The notes beneath the pieces were generated by a model that saw only the letters and a list, made by a program, of their open reading frames with translations, had not been told where the DNA came from and did no database searches. Below are positions 34,177 through 43,899 of a stretch of 64,000 nucleotides of DNA, one piece after another; position 1 is the first letter of the stretch; every line of letters starts with the position of its first letter. The translations under genes and the position numbers were made by a program. This DNA is from Albidovulum sp. (GTDB lineage: Bacteria > Pseudomonadota > Alphaproteobacteria > Rhodobacterales > Rhodobacteraceae): the NCBI GenBank assembly GCA_015491895.1, contig WFVA01000085.1, positions 28,294 through 92,293 of the forward strand, in the 5' to 3' direction.

Positions 34177-35083
34177 TTTCCGCCTCGTCCTTTCCGCCAG
34201 AATCCGCTCCATCAGATCCGGCACCATCCTTCCCGAGCGCAAGCGCTGCCTGATAGACTTCCCGCCGCGCCAGCCCCAATCGCTCCGCCACCAGCGCAAC
34301 GGCATCCTTGAGCGTGTGCTCATCCAATGCCTCTTCAAGCGCCCGATCAAGCTTGGCTCCGCTCACCTGCGCCCTGACCGGGCGGCCGACGACCAGCACG
34401 ATTTCACCCTTCAGCCTGCGCTCCGCCAACTGATTGCGCAGATCTCCGATCGGGCCACGCATCACCTCCTCGAAACGCTTCGTGAGCTCCCGGCCAATTG
34501 CCGATTCGCGCTCGCTTCCGAATACTTCCACAAGGTCATCTAACAATCCGTGAATCCGCTTCGGACTCTCATAAAGAACCACCGTTGCCGGAATATCGGC
34601 CAGTTCACGCAGGAAACGGCGCCGCGCGGCCCGGCCGGCGGGGGGAAAGCCCGCAAACAGGAAACGATCCGTAGGCAGACCGGAAACCGTGAGGGCCGCC
34701 AGCAATGCCGATGGCCCCGGAACGGCAAACACCCTGTGCCCCGCCTCGATGGCTGCGCGCCCGAGCGCATATCCCGGATCGGCAACGAGGGGCGTCCCGG
34801 CCTCGCTCACATAGGCGACGGATTTCCCCGCCTCCAGATGCGCAAGGATCTGCGGGCGGCGGCGGGGACCGTTGTGATCGTGATAGGCGATCAGCGGCCG
34901 CCCATCGAGCGGGATGGCGTGGATATCCATGAGGCGGCGCGTGGTGCGGGTATCCTCGCTGGCCAGAACATCCGCGCTGGCCAGAACATCCAGCGCATTC
35001 AGCGTGATGTCACGCGCCGAGCCGATCGGTGTCGCCACGAAATGGAGACCGGCGGGGAGTTGCCGTTTTTCCGCATATCTCAT
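34169..35083 (-). CDS. rsmI: 16S rRNA (cytidine1402-2'-O)-methyltransferase RsmI
   Basis: SAM-dependent enzyme methylating the ribose of C1402 in the ribosomal P-site. The 304-residue product has the tetrapyrrole-methylase-like fold: LHFVATPIGSARDITLNALD near residue 12, ASEDTRTTRRLMD near 42, YVSEAGTPLVADPGY near 85 and VLYESPKRIHGLLDDL near 150. The start at 35083 is preceded by GGAAGGGCAGC. It is divergent from the LpoA-like gene, as in the rsmI/lpoA region of other proteobacteria. Confidence 0.93.
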   Translation of the reverse strand: MRYAEKRQLPAGLHFVATPIGSARDITLNALDVLASADVLASEDTRTTRRLMDIHAIPLDGRPLIAYHDHNGPRRRPQILAHLEAGKSVAYVSEAGTPLVADPGYALGRAAIEAGHRVFAVPGPSALLAALTVSGLPTDRFLFAGFPPAGRAARRRFLRELADIPATVVLYESPKRIHGLLDDLVEVFGSERESAIGRELTKRFEEVMRGPIGDLRNQLAERRLKGEIVLVVGRPVRAQVSGAKLDRALEEALDEHTLKDAVALVAERLGLARREVYQAALALGKDGAGSDGADSGGKDEAENG

Positions 35084-35196
35084 CTGCTGCCCTTCCTGAC
35101 GTTTACTATCGGCCTGCAAGGGCTTAACCTAGCGCAGGAAAGCAGCAATAACCATCACGCCCGAGAAAGCGCCACAACCACGAAAGAGAAGACCCC

Positions 35197-36372
35197 ATGT
35201 TTGCCGTATTGAGTTTTGCCCGACGCCTGGCCGGCCTGATCGCAACCCTTTTCGCCCTGCTGTGGCTCGCCGCCTGCCAGCCGGTCGTGACGGGCGGCGG
35301 CGGCCCGCGGATCAACGCCTCCGCCCCCGTGCCGGTGGCCCTGCTCGTGCCCCGCGGCTCGCAATCACCCGGCGATGCGATCCTGGCACGCCATCTCGAG
35401 AATGCCGCCCGCCTCGCAATTGCGGATCTGGACGGCGTGCGGATCGATCTCAGGGTTTACGATACCGCCGGCCAGCCCGCGCAATCGGCGCAGGCAGCGA
35501 AGCAGGCCGTGAATGACGGCGCCAGGATCATCCTCGGCCCTGTCTTTGCCGCCAATGCGAATGCGGCCGGGCTCGCGGCGCTCAATCGCAACGTCAACGT
35601 GCTCTCCTTCTCGAGCACCCCGGCGATCGCGGGCGGCAATGTGTTCATTCTCGGCAACACCTACGACAACACCGCCAATCGCCTCGTCGGCTTTGCCCGC
35701 AACCAGGGCAAGGGGCGGATCATGATCGTTCATCCCGATGCGCCCAACGGCATTGATGCGCGAAATGCGATCGAGCGCGCCATATCCCGCCATGGCGCGC
35801 AGCTTGCCGCCGCTGCCTCCTACGAACTTTCCCAGCAGGGGGTGATCAACGCGGTGCCCGAAATCGCGCGCAAGGCCAGAAGCTCGGGCGCCCAATCCCT
35901 CTTCTTCACCGCCGATACCGCCGGCGCGCTCCCCTTCCTCGCCCAGCTCCTGCCGGAAAACGGCGTCAGCAGCGCCACGACCCAGTTCGTCGGGATGACC
36001 CGCTGGGATATTCCGCGCTCCACGCTCTCGATGCCGGGGCTGCAGGGGGGCTGGTTTGCCCTGCCCGATCCGGCCCGCGCCGCACTTTTCGCCCAGCGCT
36101 ACAGCGCCGCCTATGGCGAGCCGCCGCACCCGATCGCCGGGCTTGCCTATGATGGGATCGCCGCCATCGGCGCGCTGGTGAAATCGCGCGGCCCCGATGC
36201 CCTCACCCGGCAGGCCCTCACCCAGCCCGCCGGCTTCATCGGCGTTAACGGCATCTTCCGCCTGCTGCCCGACGGCACCAACGAGCGCGCCCTTGCCGTC
36301 GCCGAAGTGCGCGATGGCGACATGGTAATCATCAGCCCCGCTCCGAGAAGCTTTGGCGGTGCCGGTTTCTGA
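35197..36372 (+). CDS. Penicillin-binding protein activator, LpoA-like lipoprotein
   Basis: A 391-residue periplasmic-binding-fold lipoprotein. The signal peptide ends in a lipobox (WLAAC, Cys at about residue 27). The mature part carries VPVALLVPRGSQS, IILGPVFAANANAAGLAAL and HPIAGLAYDGIAAIGAL, the ABC-binding-protein-like LppC/LpoA fold. In E. coli LpoA activates PBP1A from the outer membrane. Divergence from rsmI supports this identity, but the alphaproteobacterial function is inferred. Its last 14 bases overlap the likely glnD start. Confidence 0.85.
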   Translation: MFAVLSFARRLAGLIATLFALLWLAACQPVVTGGGGPRINASAPVPVALLVPRGSQSPGDAILARHLENAARLAIADLDGVRIDLRVYDTAGQPAQSAQAAKQAVNDGARIILGPVFAANANAAGLAALNRNVNVLSFSSTPAIAGGNVFILGNTYDNTANRLVGFARNQGKGRIMIVHPDAPNGIDARNAIERAISRHGAQLAAAASYELSQQGVINAVPEIARKARSSGAQSLFFTADTAGALPFLAQLLPENGVSSATTQFVGMTRWDIPRSTLSMPGLQGGWFALPDPARAALFAQRYSAAYGEPPHPIAGLAYDGIAAIGALVKSRGPDALTRQALTQPAGFIGVNGIFRLLPDGTNERALAVAEVRDGDMVIISPAPRSFGGAGF

Positions 36373-39178
36373 GCGCGCGCCCAAAGAAGAGGGCAGGGAA
36401 ACGGCGACCGCGGATGTGGTGGCGCGCCGCGGCGATCTCACCCTCCCGCCGGAGGAGATATTCGACCGCCAGGCCATCCGCGACGAAATCGAGCGCGCCG
36501 TAGCCGATGCCCCCGACAGCCGCGCCGTGCGTGCCGCGACCGTCGCCATCCTGAAGGCGGCGCGGAAAAAGGGCACGGAGGCAATCGAAAGAGCCTTCAC
36601 CGCCCGCCCGTTCGCCGCGCGCGAAACCACGCATGCCTGCAGCCATCTCACCGACGGCATCGTGCAGACGGTTTTCGAAATCGCCACCAGACGGCTCCAC
36701 CCGCTGCCCAATCCCACCGAGGGCGAGCGCCTTTCCCTGGTCGCCGTGGGCGGCTACGGGCGCGGCGAGATGGCGCCTCATTCGGATGTGGATCTCCTTT
36801 TCCTCACCCCCTGGAAGATCACCCCCTGGGCCGAGAGCGTGATCGAATCCATGCTCTACATGCTGTGGGATCTGCGCCTGAAAGTGGGCCATTCGAGCCG
36901 CACGCTCAATGATTGCATCCGCCTCGGGCGCGAGGATTACACGATCCGCACCGCGCTTCTCGAGCACCGCTACATCGCGGGCGACAGGGCACTCGCCGAA
37001 GAGCTGGATCAGAGGCTGTGGGATGAGCTCTTCTCCGGCACCGCCGCCGATTTCATCGAGGCCAAGCTGGCCGAGCGCAGCGAACGCCACCGGAAACAGG
37101 GCGGCCAGCGATACATGGTCGAGCCCAATGTGAAGGAAGGCAAGGGGGGCCTGCGCGATCTGCAGTCGCTCTTCTGGATCACGAAATACATCTACCGCGT
37201 GGACGACGTCGCCGAGCTGGTGCCGCTCGGGGTCTTCCGCGAGGAGGAATTGCGCCGGTTCGCGCAGGCGGAGAATTTCCTCTGGGCGGTGCGCTGCCAC
37301 CTGCACATGATCGCCGGGCGTGCCCAGGATCAGCTCACCTTCGATCTTCAGGTCGAGGTGGCCGCGCGCATGGGCTACCGCGATCAGGGCGGGCGGCGGG
37401 CCGTCGAGCATTTCATGCAGGATTACTTCCGCCACGCCACCCGCGTGGGCGAACTCACCCGCATCTTCCTCACCGCGCTCGAAGCCAATCACACCAAGCC
37501 CGAGCCGCGCCTTCTGCGCCTGTTTCGCCGCCGCCCGAAGCTGAAGCCCGGCTACGCCATCGCCCAGAACCGCCTGACCGTGGCCGACGAGGCGCAGTTC
37601 CTCGCCGACAAGCTCAATCTCCTGCGCCTGTTCGAAGAGGCCCTGCGCACCGGCCTGCTGATCCATCCCGACGCCATGCGGCTCGTTTCCGCCAATCTGC
37701 ATCTGATCGACGACGAGATGCGCGCCGATCCCGAGGCCACCCGCATCTTCCTCGATCTCCTGCTCAAGCACGGCAATCCCGAGCGCGCGCTCAGGCGCAT
37801 GAACGAGCTTGGCGTGCTCTCTGCCTTCATCCCCGAATTCGAGCCGATTATGGCGATGATGCAGTTCAACATGTATCACCACTACACGGTGGACGAACAC
37901 ACCATCCAGTGCATCTCCACCCTCGCCCAGATCGAACGCGGCGAATTGCGCGAAGAGCTGCCCATCGCCTCGGGCATCCTGAAGGCCGGGGTGAACCGGC
38001 GGGTGCTCTACGTGGCGCTCCTGCTCCACGATATCGGCAAGGGGCGGGAGGAGGATCATTCGGTGCTCGGCGCGCGCATCGCCCGCAAGGTCGCCACCCG
38101 CCTCGGCCTCAGGCCCGACGAGGTGAAAACCGTGGAATGGCTCGTGCGCCACCACCTGCTGATGTCCGACATCGCCCAGAAGCGCGACATCTCCGATCCC
38201 CGCACCGTGCGCGGCTTTGCCAAGGCAGTGAAGCGGCGCGAGCGGCTCGATCTGCTGACGGTGCTTACCGTCTGCGATATCCGCGGCGTCGGCCCCGGCA
38301 CATGGAACAACTGGAAGGCCATGCTGCTGCGCCAGCTCCATGCCGATACGACGGCCGTGCTCGAGGGCGGGATGGAGGCGCTCGGCACCGCCGCGCGGGC
38401 ATCGGAAGCGAAAAAGGCGCTCAGGGCCGCGCTCGCGGACTGGGAGCGCGCGGCGGTGAAAAAGGAGATCTCACGCCATTACGACGATTACTGGCAGGGG
38501 CTTCCCGGCGAGGCGCATGTGGTTTTCGCCAGGATTCTGCGCGATCTGCCGGAAAACGAGATCGCCATCGATCTCAAACCCGATCCCGAACGCGACGCCA
38601 CCCGCGCGGCCTTTGCGCTCGCCGATCACCCCGGCATCTTCTCGCGCCTTGCCGGGGCGCTGGCGCTCGTGGGCGCGAATGTTGTGGATGCGCGCACCTA
38701 CACCTCGAAGGATGGCTATGCCACGGCCGTTTTCTGGATCCAGGACGGCGATGGCCGGCCCTATGACAGCTCGAAGCTCAAACGCCTGCGCCAGATGATC
38801 ATGAAAACGCTCCACGGCGAGATCATCGCCCGCGATGCCCTGAAATCGCGCGACAAGCTGAAGAAACGCGAGCGCCCCTTCCGCGTGCCCACCGTCATCA
38901 GCTTCGATAACGAAGGCTCCGATCTCTACACGATCATCGAGGTGGATACCCGCGATCGCCCCGGCCTGCTCTTCGATCTCACCCGCACGCTCGCCAATGC
39001 CAACATCCAGATCGCCAGCGCCGTCATCGCCACCTATGGCGTGCAGGCGGTGGACAGCTTCTATGTGAAGGACATGTTCGGGCTGAAGCTCCACAGCCGC
39101 GAAAAGCAGAAGCGGCTCGAGGAGAGACTGCGCAGCGCCATCGAGGAGGGGGCCGAGCGGGCCAGGGGCGAGGCATGA
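36359..39178 (+). CDS. glnD: [Protein-PII] uridylyltransferase / uridylyl-removing enzyme
   Basis: Nitrogen sensor that adds UMP to PII when glutamine is low and removes it when glutamine is high. The 939-residue product has the nucleotidyltransferase motif GGYGRGEMAPHSDVDLLFL near residue 130, an HD hydrolase domain (LLLHDIGKGREEDHS near 560) and two C-terminal ACT domains (PGIFSRLAGALALVGANV; RPGLLFDLTRTLANANI). The start is non-ATG: GTG at 36359 (AGAAG eight bases upstream) or TTG at 36353. It overlaps the preceding lipoprotein gene and, by 4 bp, murJ. Confidence 0.94.
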   Translation: MPVSERAPKEEGRETATADVVARRGDLTLPPEEIFDRQAIRDEIERAVADAPDSRAVRAATVAILKAARKKGTEAIERAFTARPFAARETTHACSHLTDGIVQTVFEIATRRLHPLPNPTEGERLSLVAVGGYGRGEMAPHSDVDLLFLTPWKITPWAESVIESMLYMLWDLRLKVGHSSRTLNDCIRLGREDYTIRTALLEHRYIAGDRALAEELDQRLWDELFSGTAADFIEAKLAERSERHRKQGGQRYMVEPNVKEGKGGLRDLQSLFWITKYIYRVDDVAELVPLGVFREEELRRFAQAENFLWAVRCHLHMIAGRAQDQLTFDLQVEVAARMGYRDQGGRRAVEHFMQDYFRHATRVGELTRIFLTALEANHTKPEPRLLRLFRRRPKLKPGYAIAQNRLTVADEAQFLADKLNLLRLFEEALRTGLLIHPDAMRLVSANLHLIDDEMRADPEATRIFLDLLLKHGNPERALRRMNELGVLSAFIPEFEPIMAMMQFNMYHHYTVDEHTIQCISTLAQIERGELREELPIASGILKAGVNRRVLYVALLLHDIGKGREEDHSVLGARIARKVATRLGLRPDEVKTVEWLVRHHLLMSDIAQKRDISDPRTVRGFAKAVKRRERLDLLTVLTVCDIRGVGPGTWNNWKAMLLRQLHADTTAVLEGGMEALGTAARASEAKKALRAALADWERAAVKKEISRHYDDYWQGLPGEAHVVFARILRDLPENEIAIDLKPDPERDATRAAFALADHPGIFSRLAGALALVGANVVDARTYTSKDGYATAVFWIQDGDGRPYDSSKLKRLRQMIMKTLHGEIIARDALKSRDKLKKRERPFRVPTVISFDNEGSDLYTIIEVDTRDRPGLLFDLTRTLANANIQIASAVIATYGVQAVDSFYVKDMFGLKLHSREKQKRLEERLRSAIEEGAERARGEA

Positions 39179-40767
39179 GCGAAAGGGCCGCGAAGAAAGC
39201 CGCAACACCGAAAGCCCCGCCCGCCCGCGGCACCATGGCCGCAGGCTTCCTCACCGTGGGCGGCTGGACTCTCATGAGCCGCATCCTCGGCTTCCTGCGC
39301 GACATGATGATCGCCGCCTATCTCGGCACCGGCGCCCAGGCCCAAGCCTTCATCGTGGCCTTCTCGCTGCCCAATCTCTTCCGCCGCTTCTTCGCGGAAG
39401 GGGCGTTCAACATGGCCTTCGTGCCGATGTTCGCAAAAAAGCTCGAGGCGGGCGACGATCCCCTGGGATTTGCCCGCGATGCCTTCTCGGCGCTGCTGGC
39501 CTTTCTTTCGCTGTTCACGATCCTCGCCATCTGGGCCATGCCCTGGCTGGTGCTCGCCATGGCGGCCGGTTTCGCCGGCGACGAACGCTTCACGCTCGCG
39601 GTGGAATACGGGCGCATCGCATTCCCCTACATTCTCTTCATCTCGCTCGCGGCCCTGCTCTCGGGCGTGCTCAATGCCACCCGCCGCTTCGCCGCCGCCG
39701 CCGCCGCGCCGGTGCTCCTCAACGTGATCTTCATCGCCGCGCTCCTTCTGGCGGCCCGGCTGGGGCTCGATGTGGGGCGCACCATCACCTGGGCGGTGCC
39801 GATCGCGGGCATGGCGCAGCTTGCGCTGGTGTGGCTGGCGGCCAGGCGGGCCGGGTTTGCGCTGATACCGCGCCGCCCCCGCATCACCCCGGATCTCATC
39901 CGCCTCGCCCGTATCGCCGCCCCCGCCGCGCTCGCCGGCGGCGTGGTGCAGATCAACCTCCTGATCGGGCGCCAGGTGGCGAGCCGGTTCGATGCTGCTG
40001 TCGCCTGGCTATACAATGCCGACCGCCTCTACCAGCTTCCGCTCGGGGTTGTCGGGATCGCAATCGGGATCGTGCTTCTCCCCGAGCTTTCCCGCCGCCT
40101 CGAGGCCGGCGACACAAAGGGCGGTCAGGACGCCTTCAGCCGCGCCGCGGAGATCGCGCTGGCGCTCACCCTCCCCGCCGCGGTGGCGCTGATCGTCGTG
40201 CCGATCCCGCTTGTGGAAGTGCTCTTCCAGCGCGGCAGGTTCGGCCCCGACGACACCGCCGCCACCGCCGCCGCCGTGGCGATCTACGGGCTCGGCCTGC
40301 CGGCCTTCGTGCTGCAGAAGATCTATCAGCCGCTGTTCTTCGCGCGTGAAAACACCCGCACGCCATTCTACTATGCGGTTGTATCGCTCCTTGTGAATGC
40401 GGCGCTGGCTATCGGCCTTGCCCCGCTGATCGGCTATCTGGCCGCCGCGCTCGGCACCAGCGTTTCCGCCTGGGCGATGGTCTGGCAACTGCGGCGCGGT
40501 TCGCGCCCGATGGGCCGGGCGGCGCGGCTCGACGGGCGCTTTCGCCGGCGCATCTGGCGCATCCTGGCGGCAAGCCTCGCGATGGGGATTTTCCTCTATC
40601 TCGGGCAGCTGGTGCTGGGCCCTGTTTTCGCGCTTGCCGGCTGGCGCTATCTTGCGCTGGCCGTTCTCATCGCCATCGGTGCGATCAGCTATTTCGCCTT
40701 CGCCCGGCTTTTCGGCGCCTTCCGGCTGGCGGAGATGAAAGCCGGATTGCGGCGCGGGCAGGGCTGA
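39175..40767 (+). CDS. murJ: Lipid II flippase MurJ
   Basis: Inner-membrane MOP-superfamily flippase that moves lipid II to the periplasm for peptidoglycan synthesis. The 530-residue product has about 14 hydrophobic helices and MurJ motifs: LTVGGWTLMSRILGFLRDMM near residue 23, PNLFRRFFAEGAFNMAFVPM near 65 and a C-terminal helix pair ending near 520. It is coupled to glnD by ATGA, a pairing seen in many alphaproteobacteria. Confidence 0.95.
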   Translation: MSERAAKKAATPKAPPARGTMAAGFLTVGGWTLMSRILGFLRDMMIAAYLGTGAQAQAFIVAFSLPNLFRRFFAEGAFNMAFVPMFAKKLEAGDDPLGFARDAFSALLAFLSLFTILAIWAMPWLVLAMAAGFAGDERFTLAVEYGRIAFPYILFISLAALLSGVLNATRRFAAAAAAPVLLNVIFIAALLLAARLGLDVGRTITWAVPIAGMAQLALVWLAARRAGFALIPRRPRITPDLIRLARIAAPAALAGGVVQINLLIGRQVASRFDAAVAWLYNADRLYQLPLGVVGIAIGIVLLPELSRRLEAGDTKGGQDAFSRAAEIALALTLPAAVALIVVPIPLVEVLFQRGRFGPDDTAATAAAVAIYGLGLPAFVLQKIYQPLFFARENTRTPFYYAVVSLLVNAALAIGLAPLIGYLAAALGTSVSAWAMVWQLRRGSRPMGRAARLDGRFRRRIWRILAASLAMGIFLYLGQLVLGPVFALAGWRYLALAVLIAIGAISYFAFARLFGAFRLAEMKAGLRRGQG

Positions 40768-40845
40768 GGGCCTGCGCATTGTGCCTCTGGCCGGGGCGGG
40801 ATGCCTCCGGCGGGGATATTCAAGGGACCAGCGATGAGGGGAACC

Positions 40846-41532
40846 TCAACGGCGGCGGATGGCTTCGAGGAAATGGCGCCAGCCTCCGGGGGCAAGCAGG
40901 ATGGTGAGGGCGAAACCGGCGGCGAAACCTGCAATATCGGCGATCCAGTCCTGCGAGGAGCCGAAGAGGATACCGAAAACGAGCTGGATCAGGAGCAGAA
41001 AGCCGATCAGGCTGAAGGCGCGGTATCTGTTGGCGCCGATGGCGGCCAGCCTGTTCATCAAGAGATAGGTGAAGGCGCCGATCAGCCCGTAGACGGCCGG
41101 GAAGCCCCCGGTGAGCGGGCGGCCATCGGGCACCAGCAGGCCATAGGCCAGCGCCCCGAAGATCGCCGCGCCGAAGAACACCACCAGCACCGCCCTGAAG
41201 GAGAGCACCTCGCCCACCGCCTTTCCGATCGCGAGGATGAACACCACGACGAACAGCATCTGGGTGAAGGAAACATGGATGAAGGGATAGGTGACGAAGC
41301 GCACAAGAAGTTCGGGCGGTGCCTGGCCTGTTTCCAGCATCCATTGCAGGACCTGCGGGTAGAAGGCGTAATCGCGCAGGGCCGCCAGCCGCCAGCCCAC
41401 CGCCTCGGGCGGGCCGATGAAGCCCCTGGTTGCCAGCGAGAACAGCACCTCGAGGCCGAAGATCACCACCGCCAGCGCGATGACCACCGGCGGGAGGGGA
41501 TTGAAGGGGGGCGCATTGTGATCCTGCTGCAT
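40846..41532 (-). CDS. Rhomboid-family membrane protein, apparently inactive
   Basis: A 228-residue inner-membrane protein with six hydrophobic helices and the rhomboid layout, including PFIHVSFTQMLFVVVFILAIG. The active site looks lost. Where active rhomboids have G-x-S-G, this reads GGFPAVYGLIG, with Phe-Pro in place of Ser-Gly. In the last helix DIAGFAAGF lacks the catalytic His. It is therefore probably a pseudoprotease (iRhom/derlin-like role) rather than an enzyme. Start chosen at 41532 with GGGAAAG upstream; it lies convergent to murJ and divergent from trpS. Confidence 0.8.
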   Translation of the reverse strand: MQQDHNAPPFNPLPPVVIALAVVIFGLEVLFSLATRGFIGPPEAVGWRLAALRDYAFYPQVLQWMLETGQAPPELLVRFVTYPFIHVSFTQMLFVVVFILAIGKAVGEVLSFRAVLVVFFGAAIFGALAYGLLVPDGRPLTGGFPAVYGLIGAFTYLLMNRLAAIGANRYRAFSLIGFLLLIQLVFGILFGSSQDWIADIAGFAAGFALTILLAPGGWRHFLEAIRRR

Positions 41533-41626
41533 TTTCGAGCTTTCCCGTATTGCCTGCCATCCCATTGACGGCCCTTCGCAGCATCGGTAAGCGAAAGCCC
41601 AGCAAATTGCCAGACGGAGAAGCGAC

Positions 41627-42670
41627 ATGAGCGAGGCCGCAACCACGCCCGCAGCCGACAACAGCGCCTTCAGCCCCCGGGTGTTTTCCGGCATCCAGCC
41701 CTCGGGCGGGCTGACGCTGGGCAATTACCTCGGCGCGATCAAGCGTTTCGTGGAGATGCAGGAAAGCGGGATGGAGACGATCTACTGCATCGTCGATCTC
41801 CATGCGATCACCGTCTGGCAGGAGCCCGAAAAGCTGCGCCGCGCCACGCGCGAGCTTTGCGCCGGCTATATCGCCGCCGGGCTCGATCCCGAAAAATCCA
41901 TCCTCTTCAACCAGAGCCAGGTTTCGGCCCATGCCGAGCTTGGCTGGGTGTTCAGCTGCGTGGCGCGCATCGGCTGGCTCAACCGCATGACCCAGTTCAA
42001 GGACAAGGCCGGCAAGAACCGAGAGAAGGCGAGCGTTGGGCTTTTCAGCTACCCCACGCTGATGGCGGCCGATATCCTGCTTTACCACGCCACCCATGTG
42101 CCGGTTGGCGAGGATCAGAAGCAGCACCTCGAGCTCACGCGCGATATCGCCGCCAAGTTCAATCACGATTACGGTGTGGATTTCTTCCCCCTGCCCGAGC
42201 CGGTAATCGAGGGCGCGGCAACCCGGGTGATGAGCCTGAGGGACGGCACGAAGAAGATGTCGAAATCCGATCCGTCCGACATGAGCCGCATCAACATGAC
42301 GGATGACGCCGACACGATCGCGAAGAAGATCCGCAAGGCAAAGACCGATCCCGATGCCCTGCCGAGCGAGGTGGCGGGGCTCGAGGGGCGGGCTGAAGCG
42401 AAGAATCTCGTCAGCATCTATGCTGCGCTTTCGGATATCTCGGTGGAAGAGGCGCTGAGGCAGGTGGGGGGGAAGCAGTTTTCCGAATTCAAGCCGATGC
42501 TTTCGGAGCTTGCGGTGGAGAAGCTCTCGCCCATTGCCGGCCGGATGGAAGAGCTGATGCAGGATCCGGGCGAGCTGGACCGCATCCTAGGCGATGGCGC
42601 CGCGCGAGCACGTGCAATCGCCGCGCCGATCCTCGATCGCACGCTGGATATCGTGGGAATGGTGCGCTAA
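41627..42670 (+). CDS. trpS: Tryptophanyl-tRNA synthetase
   Basis: Class I synthetase charging tRNA-Trp. The 347-residue product has the HIGH-like segment [20 protein letters not shown] near residue 22, [15 protein letters not shown] near 163 and the KMSKS loop ([11 protein letters not shown]) near 208. The length is typical of the bacterial enzyme. GGAGAAGCGAC precedes the ATG. The run glnD-murJ-(rhomboid)-trpS is familiar in Rhodobacterales. Confidence 0.96.
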   Translation: MSEAATTPAADNSAFSPRVFSGIQPSGGLTLGNYLGAIKRFVEMQESGMETIYCIVDLHAITVWQEPEKLRRATRELCAGYIAAGLDPEKSILFNQSQVSAHAELGWVFSCVARIGWLNRMTQFKDKAGKNREKASVGLFSYPTLMAADILLYHATHVPVGEDQKQHLELTRDIAAKFNHDYGVDFFPLPEPVIEGAATRVMSLRDGTKKMSKSDPSDMSRINMTDDADTIAKKIRKAKTDPDALPSEVAGLEGRAEAKNLVSIYAALSDISVEEALRQVGGKQFSEFKPMLSELAVEKLSPIAGRMEELMQDPGELDRILGDGAARARAIAAPILDRTLDIVGMVR

Positions 42671-42720
42671 AGATTTCAGGGGTGTTTGGCGCGTGGGGCC
42701 ATTTCAAGGAGGCCCGCGGG

Positions 42721-43827
42721 ATGTGGCGCAGGATTGCCGGCCTGGCTCTTACCTTGCTGCTGATCATTTCCCTAGTCGGCATGGTTCGAAGCGGCCTCGC
42801 CATTTATCGCGCGCCCGCATTCAGGCTTCTTGTGGATGAGGCACAGGATCGGATCGAGGCCAGGGTGGAGCGCCTCGCCGCGAGAGAGATCACGCCCGAA
42901 AGGCTGGATCGGAAACTGAAATCACTCCTGCTTGAAGAGCCGCGCAACTGGCTGGCGATCGATGGCGTCATCGAGGTGGCCGGGCACCACGGCGTTGCAC
43001 CTTCGCCCAAGCTGGCCAACAGGATCGCAGACGCGCGTGAACATGACAGCGGCTTCTTCAGGACAGCCGGGCGATGCCTGGCGTGCTCTTACAATGCGGA
43101 AACTTGCGACTTCTCCTGGGTCCTGGCCTGCCGGGCGCCTGTCGATCTGACGCCGATCGGGGATGTTGCCGGTGTTTCACGCCAGTTGATCAACATGGCT
43201 CTGGGGCAGGAGGTGGACCAGTTCGACCTCACGCTTTCCGTCATCGGCCTTGGCGCCGAAGCGATGACGCTTACCAGCGCAGGCAGCAGCTACACGGTCA
43301 AGATCGGCGCATCGCTGCTGAAAACCGGGCGAAAGATGGGAGCCATTTCGCGCCCGCTTGCGCGCGCGATCCTCCGGGCCGGGTGGAGGGCGATCGATTG
43401 GGAGCTTCTGAAAAACAGCCCCTTGAGCGCCCTGCCCCGCAATCTCAAGCGCGCCATACGCCCCAAGGCCCTGCACCCTCTGCGGGAATTCATGAGCAAT
43501 CTTCTGAGCATGCGAGACGATATCGGCCCGGTTCGCGCGTTCTATCTGCTCAGGAAGGTGGAGAACTTCGATGAAGCCCGCAAACTGGCCCGCTTCACAA
43601 GGGCGGCGAAAAAGCGGGCCGTTGGCTATATGGAACTCCTTGGCAAATCGAGAATACTGCGCGCCACCCTGCGCTATGCGGATGAGGCCTTTGCCTTCGT
43701 TGCATGGCTTGGCGGCTTTCTGGTGGGCGTTGTCGTTTTCATCCAGAACATCGCGGTTTCCTTTCTGTTCCGGCGGTTCAGGCGGCTTTTGCTGAAGAGC
43801 GCAGCGCGGCGAAAGGCCCGCGCCTGA
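42721..43827 (+). CDS. Hypothetical membrane protein with two terminal helices
   Basis: A 368-residue protein I do not recognise. It has an N-terminal membrane anchor (AGLALTLLLIISLVGMV), a long soluble helical region with a cysteine cluster CLACSYNAETCDF and then CRAPVDLTP near residues 115-135, and a C-terminal membrane segment (AWLGGFLVGVVVFIQNIAVSF, about 325) followed by a very basic end. The topology suggests a periplasmic domain held at both ends. The start at 42721 has AAGGAGG upstream; a GTG at 42682 is less likely. It follows trpS by 50 bp. Confidence 0.75.
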   Translation: MWRRIAGLALTLLLIISLVGMVRSGLAIYRAPAFRLLVDEAQDRIEARVERLAAREITPERLDRKLKSLLLEEPRNWLAIDGVIEVAGHHGVAPSPKLANRIADAREHDSGFFRTAGRCLACSYNAETCDFSWVLACRAPVDLTPIGDVAGVSRQLINMALGQEVDQFDLTLSVIGLGAEAMTLTSAGSSYTVKIGASLLKTGRKMGAISRPLARAILRAGWRAIDWELLKNSPLSALPRNLKRAIRPKALHPLREFMSNLLSMRDDIGPVRAFYLLRKVENFDEARKLARFTRAAKKRAVGYMELLGKSRILRATLRYADEAFAFVAWLGGFLVGVVVFIQNIAVSFLFRRFRRLLLKSAARRKARA

Positions 43828-43899
43828 AAGCGGCAGGGCTGACTTCACGCTTGCCGCAAGCCCGGCCATGCGCCATGATCGCGCGAAACGGGAGGGCGG

